64,000 nucleotides of DNA from Achromobacter xylosoxidans (GTDB taxonomy: Bacteria; Pseudomonadota; Gammaproteobacteria; Burkholderiales; Burkholderiaceae_B), in contig NZ_MTLG01000071.1 of NCBI RefSeq assembly GCF_002192695.1, positions 1 to 64,000 on the forward strand, in the 5' to 3' direction. The notes beneath the pieces were generated by a model. It was given only the letters and a program-made list of their open reading frames with translations. It was not told where the DNA came from and did no database searches. Both the position numbers and the translations under genes were made by a program. Positions 44,462-55,864 of the stretch are shown here, piece after piece; position 1 is the first letter of the stretch, and the number at the start of each line of letters is the position of its first letter.

Positions 44462-45340
44462 ATGGCTGAAATTACCGCTGCCCTGGTCAAGGAACTGCGC
44501 GAAAAGACCGACGCGCCCATGATGGAGTGCAAGAAGGCCTTGACGGAAGCCGAGGGCGACCTGGCCCGCGCCGAGGAAATCCTGCGCGTCAAGCTGGGCA
44601 ACAAGGCCAGCAAGGCTGCCGCCCGCGTCACCGCTGAAGGCCTGATCGGTCTGTTCATCTCCGCCGACGCCAAGAAGGGCGCCGTCATCGAAATCAACTG
44701 CGAAACCGACTTCGTCGCCAAGAACGACGACTTCGTCGGCTTCGTGAACAAGCTGGCCGAGCTGGTCGCCACGCAGAACCCCGCCACGGTGGAAGCCCTG
44801 TCGGCGCTGCCCTACGGCGACGGCACGGTCGAAAGCACCCGCACCGCCCTGATCGGCAAGATCGGCGAAAACATCTCGATCCGCCGCTTCGAGCGCATCG
44901 AGACCCCGAACGCGCTGGCCAGCTACGTGCACGGCGGCAAGATCGGCGTGCTGGTCGAGTACACCGGCGCGGAAGAAGTGGGCAAGGACCTGGCGATGCA
45001 CATTGCCGCCACCAAGCCCAAGGCGCTGAACGCCGACGGCGTGAACCCCGCCGACATCGCCGCCGAGCGCTCGGTTGCCGAGCAGAAGGCCGCCGAATCG
45101 GGCAAGCCGGCTGAAATCGTCGCCAAGATGGTCGAAGGTTCGGTTGCGAAGTTCCTGAAGGAAGTCACCCTGCTGTCGCAACCGTTCGTCAAGAGCGACA
45201 AGCACAGCGTTGAGCAGATGCTCAAGGAAAAGGGCGCTTCGATCAGCAAGTTCGTGCTGTTCGTTGTCGGCGAAGGTATCGAGAAGAAGACCAGCGATTT
45301 CGCCGCTGAGGTCGCCGCTGCCGCCGCTGGCCGCGCCTGA
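44462..45340 (+). CDS. tsf: Elongation factor Ts
   Basis: A 292-residue nucleotide-exchange factor for EF-Tu. It has the N-terminal UBA-like domain ([24 protein letters not shown]) and the signature [12 protein letters not shown]. Length and order after rpsB are standard. GGAG at 44452-44455 sits six bases before the ATG. Confidence 0.98.
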   Translation: MAEITAALVKELREKTDAPMMECKKALTEAEGDLARAEEILRVKLGNKASKAAARVTAEGLIGLFISADAKKGAVIEINCETDFVAKNDDFVGFVNKLAELVATQNPATVEALSALPYGDGTVESTRTALIGKIGENISIRRFERIETPNALASYVHGGKIGVLVEYTGAEEVGKDLAMHIAATKPKALNADGVNPADIAAERSVAEQKAAESGKPAEIVAKMVEGSVAKFLKEVTLLSQPFVKSDKHSVEQMLKEKGASISKFVLFVVGEGIEKKTSDFAAEVAAAAAGRA

Positions 45341-45358
45341 CCCAGGGTAGTGCTTAAG

Positions 45359-45398
45359 GGCCGGCGCTAGATTAAATTCTAGTCCGGCCTATTTCTTG
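45359..45398 (+). terminator. Terminator-like hairpin between tsf and pyrH
   Basis: GGCCGG (45359-45364) pairs with CCGGCC (45384-45389), enclosing an inner stem CTAGA/TCTAG (45367-45371 with 45378-45382), and is followed by TATTTCTTGTC. It probably ends most rpsB-tsf transcripts. pyrH would then need its own promoter or read-through. Confidence 0.75.
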
Positions 45399-45437
45399 TC
45401 TTACACTTTCGTCGGATTGTTCCTCGGGATATCACCT

Positions 45438-46154
45438 ATGAGCAGCAGAGCATACAAACGGGTTCTTCTCAAACTTTCCGGCGAGGCGCTGATGGGCGAC
45501 GATGCATTCGGCATCAACCGCTCCACCATCGTCCGCATGACCGATGAGGTCGCCGAGGTCGCCGCCACGGGCGTCGAACTGGCCATCGTCATCGGCGGGG
45601 GTAATATTTTCCGTGGCGTCGCCCCGGGTGCGCAGGGCATGGACCGCGCGACCGCCGACTACATGGGCATGATGGCCACCATCATGAACGCGCTTGCGCT
45701 GCAAGACGCGCTCAAGCACAAGGGTATCGACACCCGCGTGCAGTCGGCCTTGAACATCGATCAGGTCGTCGAACCGTACATCCGCCCGAAGGCGCTGCGC
45801 TACCTCGAAGAGGGCAAGGTCGTCATTTTCGCGGCAGGTACCGGCAACCCCTTCTTCACCACGGACACGGCTGCCGCGTTGCGCGGCGCCGAGATCGGGG
45901 CGGAGATCGTGCTGAAGGCCACCAAGGTCGACGGCATCTACAGCGCGGATCCCAACAAGGATCCCACCGCCACGCGTTACTCGCGCATCAGCTTCGACGA
46001 AGCGATCGTACGCCGGCTGGAAGTCATGGACGCCACCGCCTTCGCGCTGTGCCGTGACCAGAAGCTGCCGATCAAAGTGTTTTCGATCAATAAGTCCGGC
46101 GCCCTCAAGCGGGTCGTCAGCGGCGAAGACGAAGGCACCTTGGTACACGTCTAA
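45438..46154 (+). CDS. pyrH: Uridylate kinase PyrH
   Basis: A 238-residue UMP kinase of the amino-acid-kinase fold. [13 protein letters not shown] is the ATP-binding start, [10 protein letters not shown] the substrate loop, and [30 protein letters not shown] the conserved central segment. The ATG at 45438 ([13 protein letters not shown]) fits the family; an in-frame upstream start lies in the terminator tail. Confidence 0.97.
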   Translation: MSSRAYKRVLLKLSGEALMGDDAFGINRSTIVRMTDEVAEVAATGVELAIVIGGGNIFRGVAPGAQGMDRATADYMGMMATIMNALALQDALKHKGIDTRVQSALNIDQVVEPYIRPKALRYLEEGKVVIFAAGTGNPFFTTDTAAALRGAEIGAEIVLKATKVDGIYSADPNKDPTATRYSRISFDEAIVRRLEVMDATAFALCRDQKLPIKVFSINKSGALKRVVSGEDEGTLVHV

Positions 46155-46169
46155 AGAAAAGGAAATTTC

Positions 46170-46730
46170 ATGAGCGTCGCAGAAATCCGCAAATCCGCCG
46201 AAGCCAGGATGGCCAAGTCGCTTGACACGCTCAAGACCAACCTGGCCAAGATCCGCACGGGCCGCGCCCACACCGGCATCCTGGACCACGTGCAGGTCGA
46301 GTACTACGGCTCGCCCGTGCCGATCAGCCAGGTCGGCAACGTAAACCTCGTGGACGCCCGCACCATCAGCGTGCAGCCCTACGAGAAGAGCATGGCCGCC
46401 GCGATTGAAAAGGCGATCCGCGAGTCGGACCTGGGCCTGAACCCCATGTCGATGGGCGACACCATCCGCGTGCCGATGCCCGCGCTGACCGAAGAACGCC
46501 GCCGCGACCTGACCAAGGTGGTTCGCAGCGAAGGCGAAGATGCCAAGGTGGCCGTGCGCAACCTGCGCCGCGAAGCCAACGAAGCGTTGAAGAAGCTGGT
46601 CAAGGACAAGGAAATCTCCGAGGACGACGAACGCCGTTCGCAGGATGACGTCCAGAAGCTGACCGACCGCAGCGTGGCCGAGATCGACAAGATGGTCACG
46701 CAGAAAGAAGCGGAAATCATGACCGTATAA
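46170..46730 (+). CDS. frr: Ribosome recycling factor
   Basis: A 186-residue factor that splits post-termination ribosomes with [30 protein letters not shown] and the C-terminal coiled helix ([23 protein letters not shown]) are diagnostic, and length matches E. coli (185). AAGGAAA precedes the ATG. It follows pyrH by 15 bases. Confidence 0.98.
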   Translation: MSVAEIRKSAEARMAKSLDTLKTNLAKIRTGRAHTGILDHVQVEYYGSPVPISQVGNVNLVDARTISVQPYEKSMAAAIEKAIRESDLGLNPMSMGDTIRVPMPALTEERRRDLTKVVRSEGEDAKVAVRNLRREANEALKKLVKDKEISEDDERRSQDDVQKLTDRSVAEIDKMVTQKEAEIMTV

Positions 46731-46741
46731 TTCCTGGATGC

Positions 46742-46777
46742 CGTCAGGGTGATAGGCTAGGCCGTATCGCCCTGACG
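46742..46777 (+). terminator. Hairpin after frr
   Basis: A 13-bp stem (46742-46754 with 46765-46777) containing one G-T wobble, with a 10-base loop, 12 bases past the frr stop. The T-run is weak (ATTTCCT after a spacer), so termination may be partial. Confidence 0.55.
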
Positions 46778-46909
46778 ACCAGGATTTCCTGCCTGAGCGC
46801 CGTCCTGTCCATTGTTCCGCAGCATTGCTGCGCAGCGGTGGAGCGACGGCGCAGGCTTTTCTCCCTGTATTTCCGTTTTCGCCGTTTCACCGCGCGCAGC
46901 TCCAGACCA

Positions 46910-47674
46910 ATGGCAACCAGTTCGACCCAGGCGGTTCCCGCTACCCGCGACATTCCCGAGCACGTGGCCATCATCATGGATGGCAATGGCCGGTGGGCGA
47001 CGAGGCGGCTGCTGCCGCGCACCGCAGGCCACGCCAAGGGCGTGCAGGCGGTGCGCCGCGTGGTCGAGGCTTGCGGCCGAGCCGGCGTGCGCTATCTGAC
47101 CCTGTTCGCCTTCAGTTCCGAGAACTGGCGCCGTCCCGCCGAGGAAGTGTCGCTGCTCATGCGCCTGTTCGTGCAGGCGCTGGAGCGCGAAATCGGCAAG
47201 CTGGACGAGCAGGGCGTGCGCTTGCACGTCATCGGCGATCTGTCGGCCTTCGAGCCCCGCCTGCAAGAACTCATTTTTGCCGCGCAGGAGCGCACCGCGC
47301 ACAACGACCGCCTGCACCTCACGGTTGCCGCCAACTATGGCGGACGCTGGGACATCCTGCAGGCCACCCGCGCCATGCTGGCGGCCGAACCCGGGCTGGC
47401 CGCCCAGCCCCAATTGGTGGACGAGGAGCGCCTGTCCCGGCACCTGTCCATGGCCTGGGCGCCCGAGCCCGACCTGTTCATCCGCACTGGCGGCGAACAG
47501 CGCATTTCCAATTTCCTGATCTGGCAGATGGCGTACGCGGAGTTCTACTTCACGGATCGCTACTGGCCGGATTTCGGCGCCGCCGAACTTGCGGCCGCCT
47601 TTGACTGGTACCGCACGCGCGAACGCCGCTTCGGCCGCACCAGCGCGCAAATCAGCGAAGACGGCGCGAAATAA
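46910..47674 (+). CDS. uppS: Undecaprenyl diphosphate synthase (cis-prenyltransferase)
   Basis: A 254-residue enzyme that makes the C55 lipid carrier for peptidoglycan and O-antigen. [13 protein letters not shown] contains the catalytic Asp, [14 protein letters not shown] the second motif, and [28 protein letters not shown] the C-terminal signature. The ATG at 46910 is preferred; an in-frame extension to 46838 has no family similarity. Confidence 0.97.
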   Translation: MATSSTQAVPATRDIPEHVAIIMDGNGRWATRRLLPRTAGHAKGVQAVRRVVEACGRAGVRYLTLFAFSSENWRRPAEEVSLLMRLFVQALEREIGKLDEQGVRLHVIGDLSAFEPRLQELIFAAQERTAHNDRLHLTVAANYGGRWDILQATRAMLAAEPGLAAQPQLVDEERLSRHLSMAWAPEPDLFIRTGGEQRISNFLIWQMAYAEFYFTDRYWPDFGAAELAAAFDWYRTRERRFGRTSAQISEDGAK

Positions 47675-47722
47675 ACGGACGACCAGCGCGTCTTTCCAGG
47701 CTGTACACGAGGAGACCGTCAT

Positions 47723-48580
47723 ATGTTGGGCCAGCGTATCGTTACCGCAGTCGTTCTGTTGGCCGTTCTGGCTGCCGCGATGATCAGCTCGAACCCCTGG
47801 TGGTTCGTTGCCTTGCTCGCCCTGGCTGCGGCCTGCGCCAACTGGGAGTGGCTGCGCCTGACGCTGCCGCAACCGCCTTCCCCCTTGATCGCCGTGGGCG
47901 TCGCCGTGCTGCTGCTTGCGGGCATGCTGGCCTTGGCTTCGGCCTGGTTGTCGGGCGCCGGCACGGGAATCGCCGATCCCGCCTGGGTGCTGCGCTACCT
48001 GGTGCCGGCAGTGGCCGCGGTGTGGTTGTTCGGTGGCTTGGCGGCGGTGGTGCGCGGCCGTTCCGATGCGCCTCCCGCCAGCCTGGGCTGGTCGGTTTTC
48101 TCCGTGCCCGCCGCGTTTGCCGCCTGGGCCGTGCTGGCCCAGATGTTCGTGGCGCACGGCGCCGGTTTCGTGGTGTCGCTGCTGGCGCTGGTCTGGGTCG
48201 CCGATATCGCCGCATATTTTGCCGGCAGGGCGTTCGGCAAGCGTAAACTGGCTCCGCGGGTCAGCCCGGGCAAGACGATGGCCGGCGCGGTCGCCGGCGT
48301 CCTGGGCGCGGTCATCTGGATCGGCCTTTCCAGTTTGTGGGAGGGCACTTACGGCCACGCGCTGGTCGAGCGCTGGAGCTTGTGGCTGGCCCTGCCCATC
48401 GCCGCGCTGCTGGGCGTGGTGTCGATCGTCGGAGACCTGTTCGAATCGCTGCTCAAGCGGCGCGCCGGCCGCAAGGATTCCAGCACGCTGCTGCCGGGCC
48501 ATGGCGGGGTCTATGACCGCATCGACGCCATTCTCCCGGTCGCACCGTTTGCGCTACTTTTGTCTGGAGTGTTGTTTTGA
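47723..48580 (+). CDS. cdsA: Phosphatidate cytidylyltransferase CdsA
   Basis: A 285-residue polytopic membrane enzyme that makes CDP-diacylglycerol. The C-terminal signature is [27 protein letters not shown], and [19 protein letters not shown] precedes it. About eight hydrophobic segments are visible. GGAG lies about eight bases before the ATG. Its TGA overlaps the dxr TTG start as TTGA. Confidence 0.96.
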   Translation: MLGQRIVTAVVLLAVLAAAMISSNPWWFVALLALAAACANWEWLRLTLPQPPSPLIAVGVAVLLLAGMLALASAWLSGAGTGIADPAWVLRYLVPAVAAVWLFGGLAAVVRGRSDAPPASLGWSVFSVPAAFAAWAVLAQMFVAHGAGFVVSLLALVWVADIAAYFAGRAFGKRKLAPRVSPGKTMAGAVAGVLGAVIWIGLSSLWEGTYGHALVERWSLWLALPIAALLGVVSIVGDLFESLLKRRAGRKDSSTLLPGHGGVYDRIDAILPVAPFALLLSGVLF

Positions 48581-49776
48581 CGGCTTTTCAACGCGTCGTC
48601 GTGCTGGGATCTACCGGTTCGATCGGTGAAAGCACGCTGGATGTGATCGCCCGCCACCCCGAGCGCCTGGCGGTTTATGCCTTGTCGGCGTACAGCCGGA
48701 TGGCGCGCCTGGCGCAACAGGCGCAGGCGAGCCGTGCGGCCGTCGTGGTGGTGCCCGATGTGGCGGCCCGAGAAAAATTCATTGCCGCCTGGGCAGGCGG
48801 CCAGCCCATGCCGGAGATTCGGGTCGGCGCGCAAGCGCTGGCCGATACCGCGGCTGATCCCCAGTGCGACTCGGTCATGGCCGCCATCGTGGGCGCTGCC
48901 GGTCTGCCGGCCGCCCTGGCGGCAGCCCGCAGCGGCAAGCGCGTGCTGCTCGCCAACAAGGAAGCGCTGGTCGCGGCCGGCTCGCTCTTCATGCAGGCCA
49001 TACGCGACAACGGCGCTGAACTGCTGCCTATCGACAGCGAACATAACGCCATCTTCCAGTGCTTGCCCCATGGCGGGCGCGCGGTCGCGCCGGATAGCCC
49101 CGCGCCCGGCGTGCGCCGCCTGCTGCTGACCGCTTCCGGCGGCCCGTTCCGCGGACGCGACCTGGAAGACCTGCACGACGTGACGCCGGCCCAGGCCTGC
49201 GCCCACCCCAACTGGAGCATGGGCCGCAAGATATCGGTCGATTCCGCCACCATGCTCAACAAGGGGCTCGAAGTGATCGAGGCGCATTGGCTGTTCGCCA
49301 TGCCCGCCGACCGCATCGAGGTGGTGGTGCATCCGCAGAGCGTGGTGCATTCCATGGTGGAGTACGACGACGGCTCCGTGCTGGCGCAGCTCGGCCAGCC
49401 CGACATGCGCACGCCCATCGCCTACGGCCTGGGCTTTCCCGAGCGCCTGGACAGCGGCGTCGGTCCGCTGGATCTGACGCGCCTGGGCCGGCTGGACTTC
49501 GAGAAGCCCGATCTGGCCCGTTTTCCGTGCCTGGCCCTGTCGTTCGCGGCGCTGCGCGCCGGGCAGGGGGCCTGCGTGACGCTGAATGCCGCCAACGAGA
49601 TCGCGGTAGAGGCTTTCCTGGGCGGCCGGCTGGCCTACACCTGGATTCCGCGGGTTATCGAGGCGACCCTGGAGTGGCAGGCGCGACAAGCATCTGTTAC
49701 GCTCAATAGTCTTGACGACGTGCTCGCGCTAGACTCGGACGCGCGCGTTTTCGCCGGCAACCTGGGCCTGGCCTGA
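48577..49776 (+). CDS. dxr: 1-deoxy-D-xylulose 5-phosphate reductoisomerase
   Basis: A 399-residue enzyme of the MEP isoprenoid pathway. [17 protein letters not shown] is the NADPH-binding motif and [15 protein letters not shown] carries metal/substrate ligands. ASGGPFRG and the [26 protein letters not shown] segment complete the active site. The start is TTG at 48577, coupled to cdsA by a 4-base overlap. It supplies precursors for UppS nearby. Confidence 0.96.
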   Translation: MTAFQRVVVLGSTGSIGESTLDVIARHPERLAVYALSAYSRMARLAQQAQASRAAVVVVPDVAAREKFIAAWAGGQPMPEIRVGAQALADTAADPQCDSVMAAIVGAAGLPAALAAARSGKRVLLANKEALVAAGSLFMQAIRDNGAELLPIDSEHNAIFQCLPHGGRAVAPDSPAPGVRRLLLTASGGPFRGRDLEDLHDVTPAQACAHPNWSMGRKISVDSATMLNKGLEVIEAHWLFAMPADRIEVVVHPQSVVHSMVEYDDGSVLAQLGQPDMRTPIAYGLGFPERLDSGVGPLDLTRLGRLDFEKPDLARFPCLALSFAALRAGQGACVTLNAANEIAVEAFLGGRLAYTWIPRVIEATLEWQARQASVTLNSLDDVLALDSDARVFAGNLGLA

Positions 49777-49834
49777 CGTGGGCGCCATCGCCATCGTCCG
49801 CCGGCCTCTGATTTTCTAGAATTCTCCGACCCCG

Positions 49835-51166
49835 ATGCTTTTCACCCTGCTGGCCTTTGCGGTTGCGCTTGGCACCCTGATCATCTTCCATGAACTGGGG
49901 CACTATTGGGTGGCCCGCCTGTGCGGCGTGAAGGTGCTGCGCTTTTCGGTGGGGTTCGGCAAGGTCATCCTGCGCCGCACCGACCGCCACGGCACGGAAT
50001 GGGCGGTCTCGGCCCTGCCGCTGGGCGGCTACGTCAAAATGCAGGACGATCCGCCCGCCGGCGCGAGCCCGGCGGAAGTCGCCGGCGCCTTCAACAGCAA
50101 GCCCGTGGGCCAGCGCATCGCCATCGTTGCGGCCGGCCCCATCTTCAACCTGATACTCGCGGTCTTCCTGTACGCCGGCCTGAACATGGCCGGCACCGAG
50201 GAGCCCGTGGCCGTCATCGCGCAGCCCGCGGCCGACACGCCCGCCGCGCGCGCCGGCCTGCTCTCGGGCGACCACATCCTGGCCATCGATGGCGAAGAAG
50301 TCGCCTCCTGGTCCGACGCGCGCTGGCGCCTGATGGACGTCATGGCGACCGGCGGCAGCGCCCGCATCGAGGTCAAGACTCCCGCAGGGGCCGTCCAGCA
50401 GCGTGAACTGGTCCTGCCGTCCAACACCATGGATCCCGCCGGCGGCGACCCGCTGGCCGCGGCCGGCGTACGCCTGGCCCAGCCCAAGCCTGCCGTGCGG
50501 GTCGTCAACGACGGCGGCGCAGGGCAGGCGGCCGGGCTGCGCACGGGCGACCTGGTCCTGGCCGTGGACGGCGTGCCCACGCCGGACACCGGCGCCCTGG
50601 TGCGGCAGATCCAGGAAAGCGCCGGCAAGACCCTGGCGCTTACGCTGGCGCGCGACGGCGCCAATATTTCCCTGAACGTCACGCCGCGCGCCGAGACCGT
50701 CAACGGCCAGGTGATCGGCCGCCTTGGAGTCCAGCTGGGCGGCGACATTCCCATGGTCACCGTGCGCTATGGCGTGTTCGAAAGCTTGTGGAAGGGCGCC
50801 GTGCGCACCTGGGATACCGCCTGGTTCTCGCTGCGCATGATGGGCCGCATGGTGACCGGCGACGTTTCCTGGCGCAATGTCAGCGGTCCCGTAACCATCG
50901 CGGATTACGCCGGCCAGACCGCTAGAATCGGAATTGTTGCGTATATCGCGTATATCGCCTTGATCAGCATCAGCCTGGGCGTACTAAATTTGCTGCCTAT
51001 TCCCATGCTGGACGGTGGCCATCTGCTGTACTATCTCGTCGAAATTGTGCGGGGTAGCCCGCCGCCAGCAAGGTGGATCGATATCGGACAGCGCGCCGGC
51101 ATAGGTTTATTGGCAAGCCTGATGGGGCTTGCGCTATTCAATGATTTCACGCGTTTGTTCACTTGA
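49835..51166 (+). CDS. rseP: Site-2 intramembrane protease RseP
   Basis: A 443-residue zinc membrane protease. The active site IIFHELGHYWVARL lies in the first membrane helix, and the distal metal aspartate is in LLPIPMLDGGHLLYYLVE near the C-terminus. Two periplasmic PDZ domains occupy about residues 110-290. It would cleave the sigma-E anti-sigma factor after DegS. It sits just before bamA, the conserved place. Confidence 0.96.
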   Translation: MLFTLLAFAVALGTLIIFHELGHYWVARLCGVKVLRFSVGFGKVILRRTDRHGTEWAVSALPLGGYVKMQDDPPAGASPAEVAGAFNSKPVGQRIAIVAAGPIFNLILAVFLYAGLNMAGTEEPVAVIAQPAADTPAARAGLLSGDHILAIDGEEVASWSDARWRLMDVMATGGSARIEVKTPAGAVQQRELVLPSNTMDPAGGDPLAAAGVRLAQPKPAVRVVNDGGAGQAAGLRTGDLVLAVDGVPTPDTGALVRQIQESAGKTLALTLARDGANISLNVTPRAETVNGQVIGRLGVQLGGDIPMVTVRYGVFESLWKGAVRTWDTAWFSLRMMGRMVTGDVSWRNVSGPVTIADYAGQTARIGIVAYIAYIALISISLGVLNLLPIPMLDGGHLLYYLVEIVRGSPPPARWIDIGQRAGIGLLASLMGLALFNDFTRLFT

Positions 51167-51219
51167 ACGCGATTTAGCATAAAATCCACCGCCATTTGCA
51201 CGACCGAGGATACTCAAGG

Positions 51220-53553
51220 ATGTCTTTTCGCCGGATGTTTCATCACAAAAAGGGTGTACTGCCGGGTTTGATCGCCGCACTGCTGGTTCCGGCCATCGCC
51301 CACGCCTTCGACCCTTTTGTCGTGCGGGATATCCGCGTAGAGGGTATTCAGCGAACTGACGCCGGCACCGTCTTCGGCTATCTCCCCGTCAAGGTGGGCG
51401 AGAAGTTCACCGAGGAAGAAGCGACCGAAGCCATTCGCCGCTTGTACGGCACCGGCTTTTTCACCGACGTACAGATCCAGACGGACAACAACGTCGTCGT
51501 GGTGGTCGTGCAGGAACGCCCCACGATCGCGTCGGTGAACTTCAACGGCATGCGCGAGTTCGACTCCAAGGCCATCACCACGTCGCTGGCGCAGGTGGGC
51601 TTTGCCGAAGGCCGCATCTTCGACCGCTCCATGCTCGAGCGCGCCGAATACGAACTGAAGCAGCAGTACCTGTCCAAGGGCAAGTACGGCATCGAAGTGA
51701 CTTCCACCGTGACCCCGCTGCCGCGCAACCGCGTGGGCGTGAGCTTCGACGTGTTCGAAGGCTCGGTCGCGCGCATCCAGGAAATCCGCTTCGTGGGCAA
51801 CAAGGCTTTCTCGGAAAGCGATCTGCTTGACGAATTCAAGCTGACCACGCCGGGCTGGCTGACCTGGTACACCGATACCGACAAGTACTCGCGCGAAAAG
51901 CTCGAAGGCGACCTGGAGCGCCTGCGCTCGTTCTACCTGGACCGCGGCTACCTCGAGTTCTCGGTCGAGCCGCCCCAGGTCACGATTTCGCCGGACCGCA
52001 AGGACATCCGCATCACGATTACCGTGCACGAAGGTGAGCCCTACAAGGTGCGCAGCGTGAAGCTGGCCGGCAATCTGCTGGGCCTGGACAAGGAAATCGG
52101 CGCGTTGCTGGAGATCAAGCCGGAAGAGACGTTCTCGGCCGCCAAGGCCAACGGCTCGGCCAAGGCCATCACCGACTACCTGGGCGAACTGGGCTACGCG
52201 TTCGCCAACGTCAACCCCAACCCGCAGCTGGACCGCGCCAAGCATGAGGCCGACCTGACGTTCTACGTCGACCCCAGCCGCCGCGTGTACGTGCGCCGCA
52301 TCCAGATCGGCGGCAATACCCGCACGCGCGACGAGGTCGTGCGCCGCGAAATGCGCCAGCAGGAAGCGGCCTGGTACGACGCCAAGGACATCAAGACCTC
52401 GCGCGACCGCGTCGACCGCCTGGGTTATTTCAGCGACGTCAACGTCAAGACCGATCCGGTTCCGGGCTCTCCCGACCAGGTCGACGTCAACGTGGACGTC
52501 AAGGAAAAGCCCACCGGCATGATCAACCTGGGCGTGGGTTACGGTTCGTCCGAAAAGGCCATTCTGTCGGCCGGCATCAGCGAAGACAACGTCTTCGGCA
52601 GCGGCACCAACCTGACCCTGCAGCTGAACACCAGCAAGACCAACCGCGCCGTGGTGCTGTCGCACACCGATCCGTACTGGACCAAGGACGGCATCAGCCG
52701 CACCACGTCCGCCTACTATCGCGTGACCGAACCCTGGAACAACAACGACGGCGACTACCGCGTCAAGGCCATGGGCCTGGGCATGAACTTCGGCGTGCCT
52801 ATCTCCGAGTACGACCGGATCATGCTGGGCGCGAACTTCGAGCGCAACCAGATCGATCTGTTCAGCAACTCGCCGGCTGCCTACGAGAAGTTCGTCAGGG
52901 ACTACGGCGATGCGACCAACTCGGTGATCTTCACCACTGGCTGGACCAAGGACACGCGCGACAGCGCCCTGGCTCCCACCAAGGGCGGGTACACCCGCCT
53001 GAAGGCGGACCTGTCGACCATCGACCTGCAGTACACGATGCTGACGGCCCAGCAACAGTACTTCGTGCCGCTGGGCGGCTCCTACACCCTGGCCTTGAAC
53101 GGCATGGTGGATTGGGGCCAGAGCTACGGCGGCAAGGACTACCCGGTCATCAAGAACGTCTACGCCGGCGGTATCGGCACGGTACGCGGCTACGAGGGCT
53201 CATCCTTGGGCCCGCGCGACTCGAAGACGGGCGACTACCTGGGCGGCACGCGGCGCATCGTGGCCAACGCGCAGCTCTACCTGCCGTTCCCGGGGGCTTC
53301 GAAGGACCGTACCCTGCGTTGGTTCATTTTCTCGGACGCGGGCCAGGTTTCGGCGGGCAGCGGCCTGAGCTGCACCAACGGCAAGCCCGGCAGCGAGGTC
53401 GAGGATCCTTGCGGTTGGAGGTTCTCGGCCGGTATCGGCCTGTCGTGGCAGTCGCCGATGGGACCGCTGCAGCTGTCCTATGCCCGACCGCTCAATTCGA
53501 AGCCGGGCGACGACAAGCAAAGCTTCCAGTTCCAGATCGGGACCGGTTTCTAA
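51220..53553 (+). CDS. bamA: Outer-membrane protein assembly factor BamA
   Basis: A 777-residue outer-membrane insertase. A signal peptide (GLIAALLVPAIAHA) precedes five POTRA domains (about residues 27-420) and a 16-strand beta-barrel ending in the outer-membrane signature FQFQIGTGF. The barrel contains the conserved VRGY motif (GTVRGYEGSSLGPR). The ATG at 51220 has GAGGA at 51206-51210; an upstream in-frame start is less likely. It is followed by skp. Confidence 0.97.
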   Translation: MSFRRMFHHKKGVLPGLIAALLVPAIAHAFDPFVVRDIRVEGIQRTDAGTVFGYLPVKVGEKFTEEEATEAIRRLYGTGFFTDVQIQTDNNVVVVVVQERPTIASVNFNGMREFDSKAITTSLAQVGFAEGRIFDRSMLERAEYELKQQYLSKGKYGIEVTSTVTPLPRNRVGVSFDVFEGSVARIQEIRFVGNKAFSESDLLDEFKLTTPGWLTWYTDTDKYSREKLEGDLERLRSFYLDRGYLEFSVEPPQVTISPDRKDIRITITVHEGEPYKVRSVKLAGNLLGLDKEIGALLEIKPEETFSAAKANGSAKAITDYLGELGYAFANVNPNPQLDRAKHEADLTFYVDPSRRVYVRRIQIGGNTRTRDEVVRREMRQQEAAWYDAKDIKTSRDRVDRLGYFSDVNVKTDPVPGSPDQVDVNVDVKEKPTGMINLGVGYGSSEKAILSAGISEDNVFGSGTNLTLQLNTSKTNRAVVLSHTDPYWTKDGISRTTSAYYRVTEPWNNNDGDYRVKAMGLGMNFGVPISEYDRIMLGANFERNQIDLFSNSPAAYEKFVRDYGDATNSVIFTTGWTKDTRDSALAPTKGGYTRLKADLSTIDLQYTMLTAQQQYFVPLGGSYTLALNGMVDWGQSYGGKDYPVIKNVYAGGIGTVRGYEGSSLGPRDSKTGDYLGGTRRIVANAQLYLPFPGASKDRTLRWFIFSDAGQVSAGSGLSCTNGKPGSEVEDPCGWRFSAGIGLSWQSPMGPLQLSYARPLNSKPGDDKQSFQFQIGTGF

Positions 53554-53662
53554 GCACGCCGTTACGCTTGAAAACAAGGGAGAGGGGCACACGGCCGGCT
53601 CCCTTGCTGTTTAGTGGCACAATACACACTTTGGCTTTGCCTTACTGGAAGGTGAGATTTTC

Positions 53663-54223
53663 ATGATGTCTGATTCCGCACTTAAAACCTCGAATTCGCT
53701 GCGCGCGAAGCGCCGCGGCAAACTGGGCGGCTCCATTGCCCTGGTAGGTGCGCTCATACTCGGTTCGGCTGCCGCGATTCCCGCGCAGGCTCAAGGCACG
53801 AAGATCGGTTTCGTCAATACCGAGCGGATCCTGCGCGAGTCGAGCCCGGCCAAGGCGGCACAGAGCAAGATCGAAGCCGAATTCAAGAAGCGCGACGATG
53901 AACTCCAGCGCCTGAACAACAGCCTGCGTTCGCAAGCCGAGAAGTTCGACAAGGACGCGCCCGTCCTGTCGGAGTCGGATCGCGTCAAGCGCCAGCGCGA
54001 ACTGTCCAACCTGGATACCGACCTGCAGCGCAAGCGCCGCGAGTTCCAGGAAGACTTCAACCGCCGCCGCAACGAAGAGTTTTCGGGCATCGTGACGAAG
54101 GCCAATGATGCCATCAAGCGTATCGCCGAACAGGAAAACTACGACCTGATCATTCAGGACGCCGTGACGGTCAACCCGCGCATCGACATCACCGACAAGG
54201 TGATCCAGAGCCTGGGCAAGTAA
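53663..54223 (+). CDS. skp: Periplasmic chaperone Skp/OmpH
   Basis: A 186-residue protein. A signal peptide (GGSIALVGALILGSAAAIPAQA) leads to the OmpH domain: KIGFVNTERILRESSPAKAAQSKIEAEFKKRDDEL, then a long coiled coil. It shields unfolded outer-membrane proteins on their way to BamA. GGAAGGTGAG lies before the ATG. An in-frame second ATG follows directly. Confidence 0.94.
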   Translation: MMSDSALKTSNSLRAKRRGKLGGSIALVGALILGSAAAIPAQAQGTKIGFVNTERILRESSPAKAAQSKIEAEFKKRDDELQRLNNSLRSQAEKFDKDAPVLSESDRVKRQRELSNLDTDLQRKRREFQEDFNRRRNEEFSGIVTKANDAIKRIAEQENYDLIIQDAVTVNPRIDITDKVIQSLGK

Positions 54224-54240
54224 GCAGCACCCGTCACGCC

Positions 54241-55338
54241 ATGCCGGTTTTACTGGATCTTGCCCGCGCGCCAACGCTGGAAACACTGTTGAGCGCCGCC
54301 AACACCCAGGGAATGGACTGGCGTATCAGCGCGGTTCCCGGCGCGGACCCCATGCGGGTCTGCGGCATTGGAACCCTGTCATCGGCGGGTCGGCAGGAAA
54401 TCGCTTTCCTGGCCAACCCCCGCTACCAGAGCCAGCTAGGCGCCACTCAGGCAGGGGCGGTCATCGTCTCGCCCGACGTGGCCCAGGCTCTGGAAACGGA
54501 AGGCAATGCCCGGCCGCCGTTCGCGCTGGTCGTCTGTCAGCATCCCTATCTGCTTTATGCCCGCGTGGCGCAATGGTTCGACGCCGCCAGGCGTCCCGCG
54601 CTGCCCGCGTCCACGCATCCTTCCGCGGTAGTCGCCGCTGACGCCATCATCGAAGAGGGCGTGCGTATCGGCCCGAATTGCGTCGTCGAATCCGGCGCCC
54701 GCATCGGCCGCGATACGGTGCTCGGACCCGGCTGCGTCGTAGGCGCAGGCTCGTCCGTCGGGCCCGGCAGCCGCTTGTACGCCCACGTCACCCTGTATGA
54801 CGGGGTCAAGATCGGTGCGCGCGCGATCATCCATAGCGGCGCCGTGCTGGGCGCGGATGGTTTCGGCTTCGCGCCCGATCCCACGCTGGGCAAGGGCGCC
54901 TGGGGCAAGATTCCCCAGCTCGGCGGCGTGACTGTCGGTGACGACGTCGAAATCGGCGCCAACACCACCGTCGACCGCGGCGCGCTGGAAGACACCGTTC
55001 TGGCCGACGGCGTGAAGCTGGACAACCAGATCATGGTCGCGCACAACTGCCGCATCGGCGCGCATACCGCGATTGCGGCCTGCGTCGGCGTGGCCGGCTC
55101 GACCACCATCGGCGAGCGCTGCACCATAGGCGGTGCGGCCATGCTGTCCGGCCACCTCACGCTGGGCGACGATGTGCATGTTTCCGGCGGCACCGCGGTG
55201 ACCTCCAGCATTTCGAAGCCTGGCCGCTATACCGGGGTCTTCCCGTATGCGGAGCATGGCGAATGGCAGCGCAACGCCGCCGTGATACAACAGTTGGCGC
55301 AATTGCGCCGGCGCGTGCGGACGCTGGAAAAAGACTAG
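54241..55338 (+). CDS. lpxD: UDP-3-O-(3-hydroxyacyl)glucosamine N-acyltransferase LpxD
   Basis: A 365-residue left-handed beta-helix acyltransferase, third step of lipid A synthesis. The hexapeptide repeats ([35 protein letters not shown]) and the catalytic-His region ([30 protein letters not shown]) are clear. It is about 20 residues longer than E. coli LpxD, mostly at the N-terminus. It lies 17 bases after skp. Confidence 0.96.
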   Translation: MPVLLDLARAPTLETLLSAANTQGMDWRISAVPGADPMRVCGIGTLSSAGRQEIAFLANPRYQSQLGATQAGAVIVSPDVAQALETEGNARPPFALVVCQHPYLLYARVAQWFDAARRPALPASTHPSAVVAADAIIEEGVRIGPNCVVESGARIGRDTVLGPGCVVGAGSSVGPGSRLYAHVTLYDGVKIGARAIIHSGAVLGADGFGFAPDPTLGKGAWGKIPQLGGVTVGDDVEIGANTTVDRGALEDTVLADGVKLDNQIMVAHNCRIGAHTAIAACVGVAGSTTIGERCTIGGAAMLSGHLTLGDDVHVSGGTAVTSSISKPGRYTGVFPYAEHGEWQRNAAVIQQLAQLRRRVRTLEKD

Positions 55339-55408
55339 GACGGCGCACTGCCGCCCCTGGCGCGTCCGCGCCGCACAATTACTTTACTTCGCAGGAAAGC
55401 ATAGAAAA

Positions 55409-55864
55409 ATGGAACTCGACATCAAGGGGATCATGGAGAGGCTGCCGCATCGTTACCCGATGCTGCTGATTGACCGCGTCGTCGAAATGGTGCCTGGCAA
55501 GTCCATCGTGGCCATCAAGAACGTCTCGATCAATGAACCGTTTTTCAACGGCCATTTCCCGCACCACCCGGTGATGCCGGGCGTGCTCATCGTGGAAGCC
55601 ATGGCTCAGGCCTCCGCCCTGTTCTCGTTCACCGACGAGAACGGCGGCCTGAAGTGCGAAGGTTCCAAGACCGCGTATTACCTGGTCGGCATCGACGGCG
55701 CGCGTTTCCGCCGCCCCGTGGTGCCGGGCGACCAGCTGCGCATCGAGGTCGAAGCCGAACGCCTGAGCCGCAGCATCTGTAAGTACCAAGCGCGCGCGAC
55801 AGTGGACGGCCAGGAAGTCGCCTCGGCCAAGCTGATGTGCGCGATTCGCAGCCTGGAAGAGTAA
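55409..55864 (+). CDS. fabZ: 3-hydroxyacyl-[acyl-carrier-protein] dehydratase FabZ
   Basis: A 151-residue hot-dog-fold dehydratase. [20 protein letters not shown] contains the catalytic His and Glu, and [13 protein letters not shown] is the typical N-terminus. It shares the 3-hydroxyacyl-ACP pool with LpxA and LpxD. The lpxA ATG follows its TAA with no gap. Confidence 0.97.
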   Translation: MELDIKGIMERLPHRYPMLLIDRVVEMVPGKSIVAIKNVSINEPFFNGHFPHHPVMPGVLIVEAMAQASALFSFTDENGGLKCEGSKTAYYLVGIDGARFRRPVVPGDQLRIEVEAERLSRSICKYQARATVDGQEVASAKLMCAIRSLEE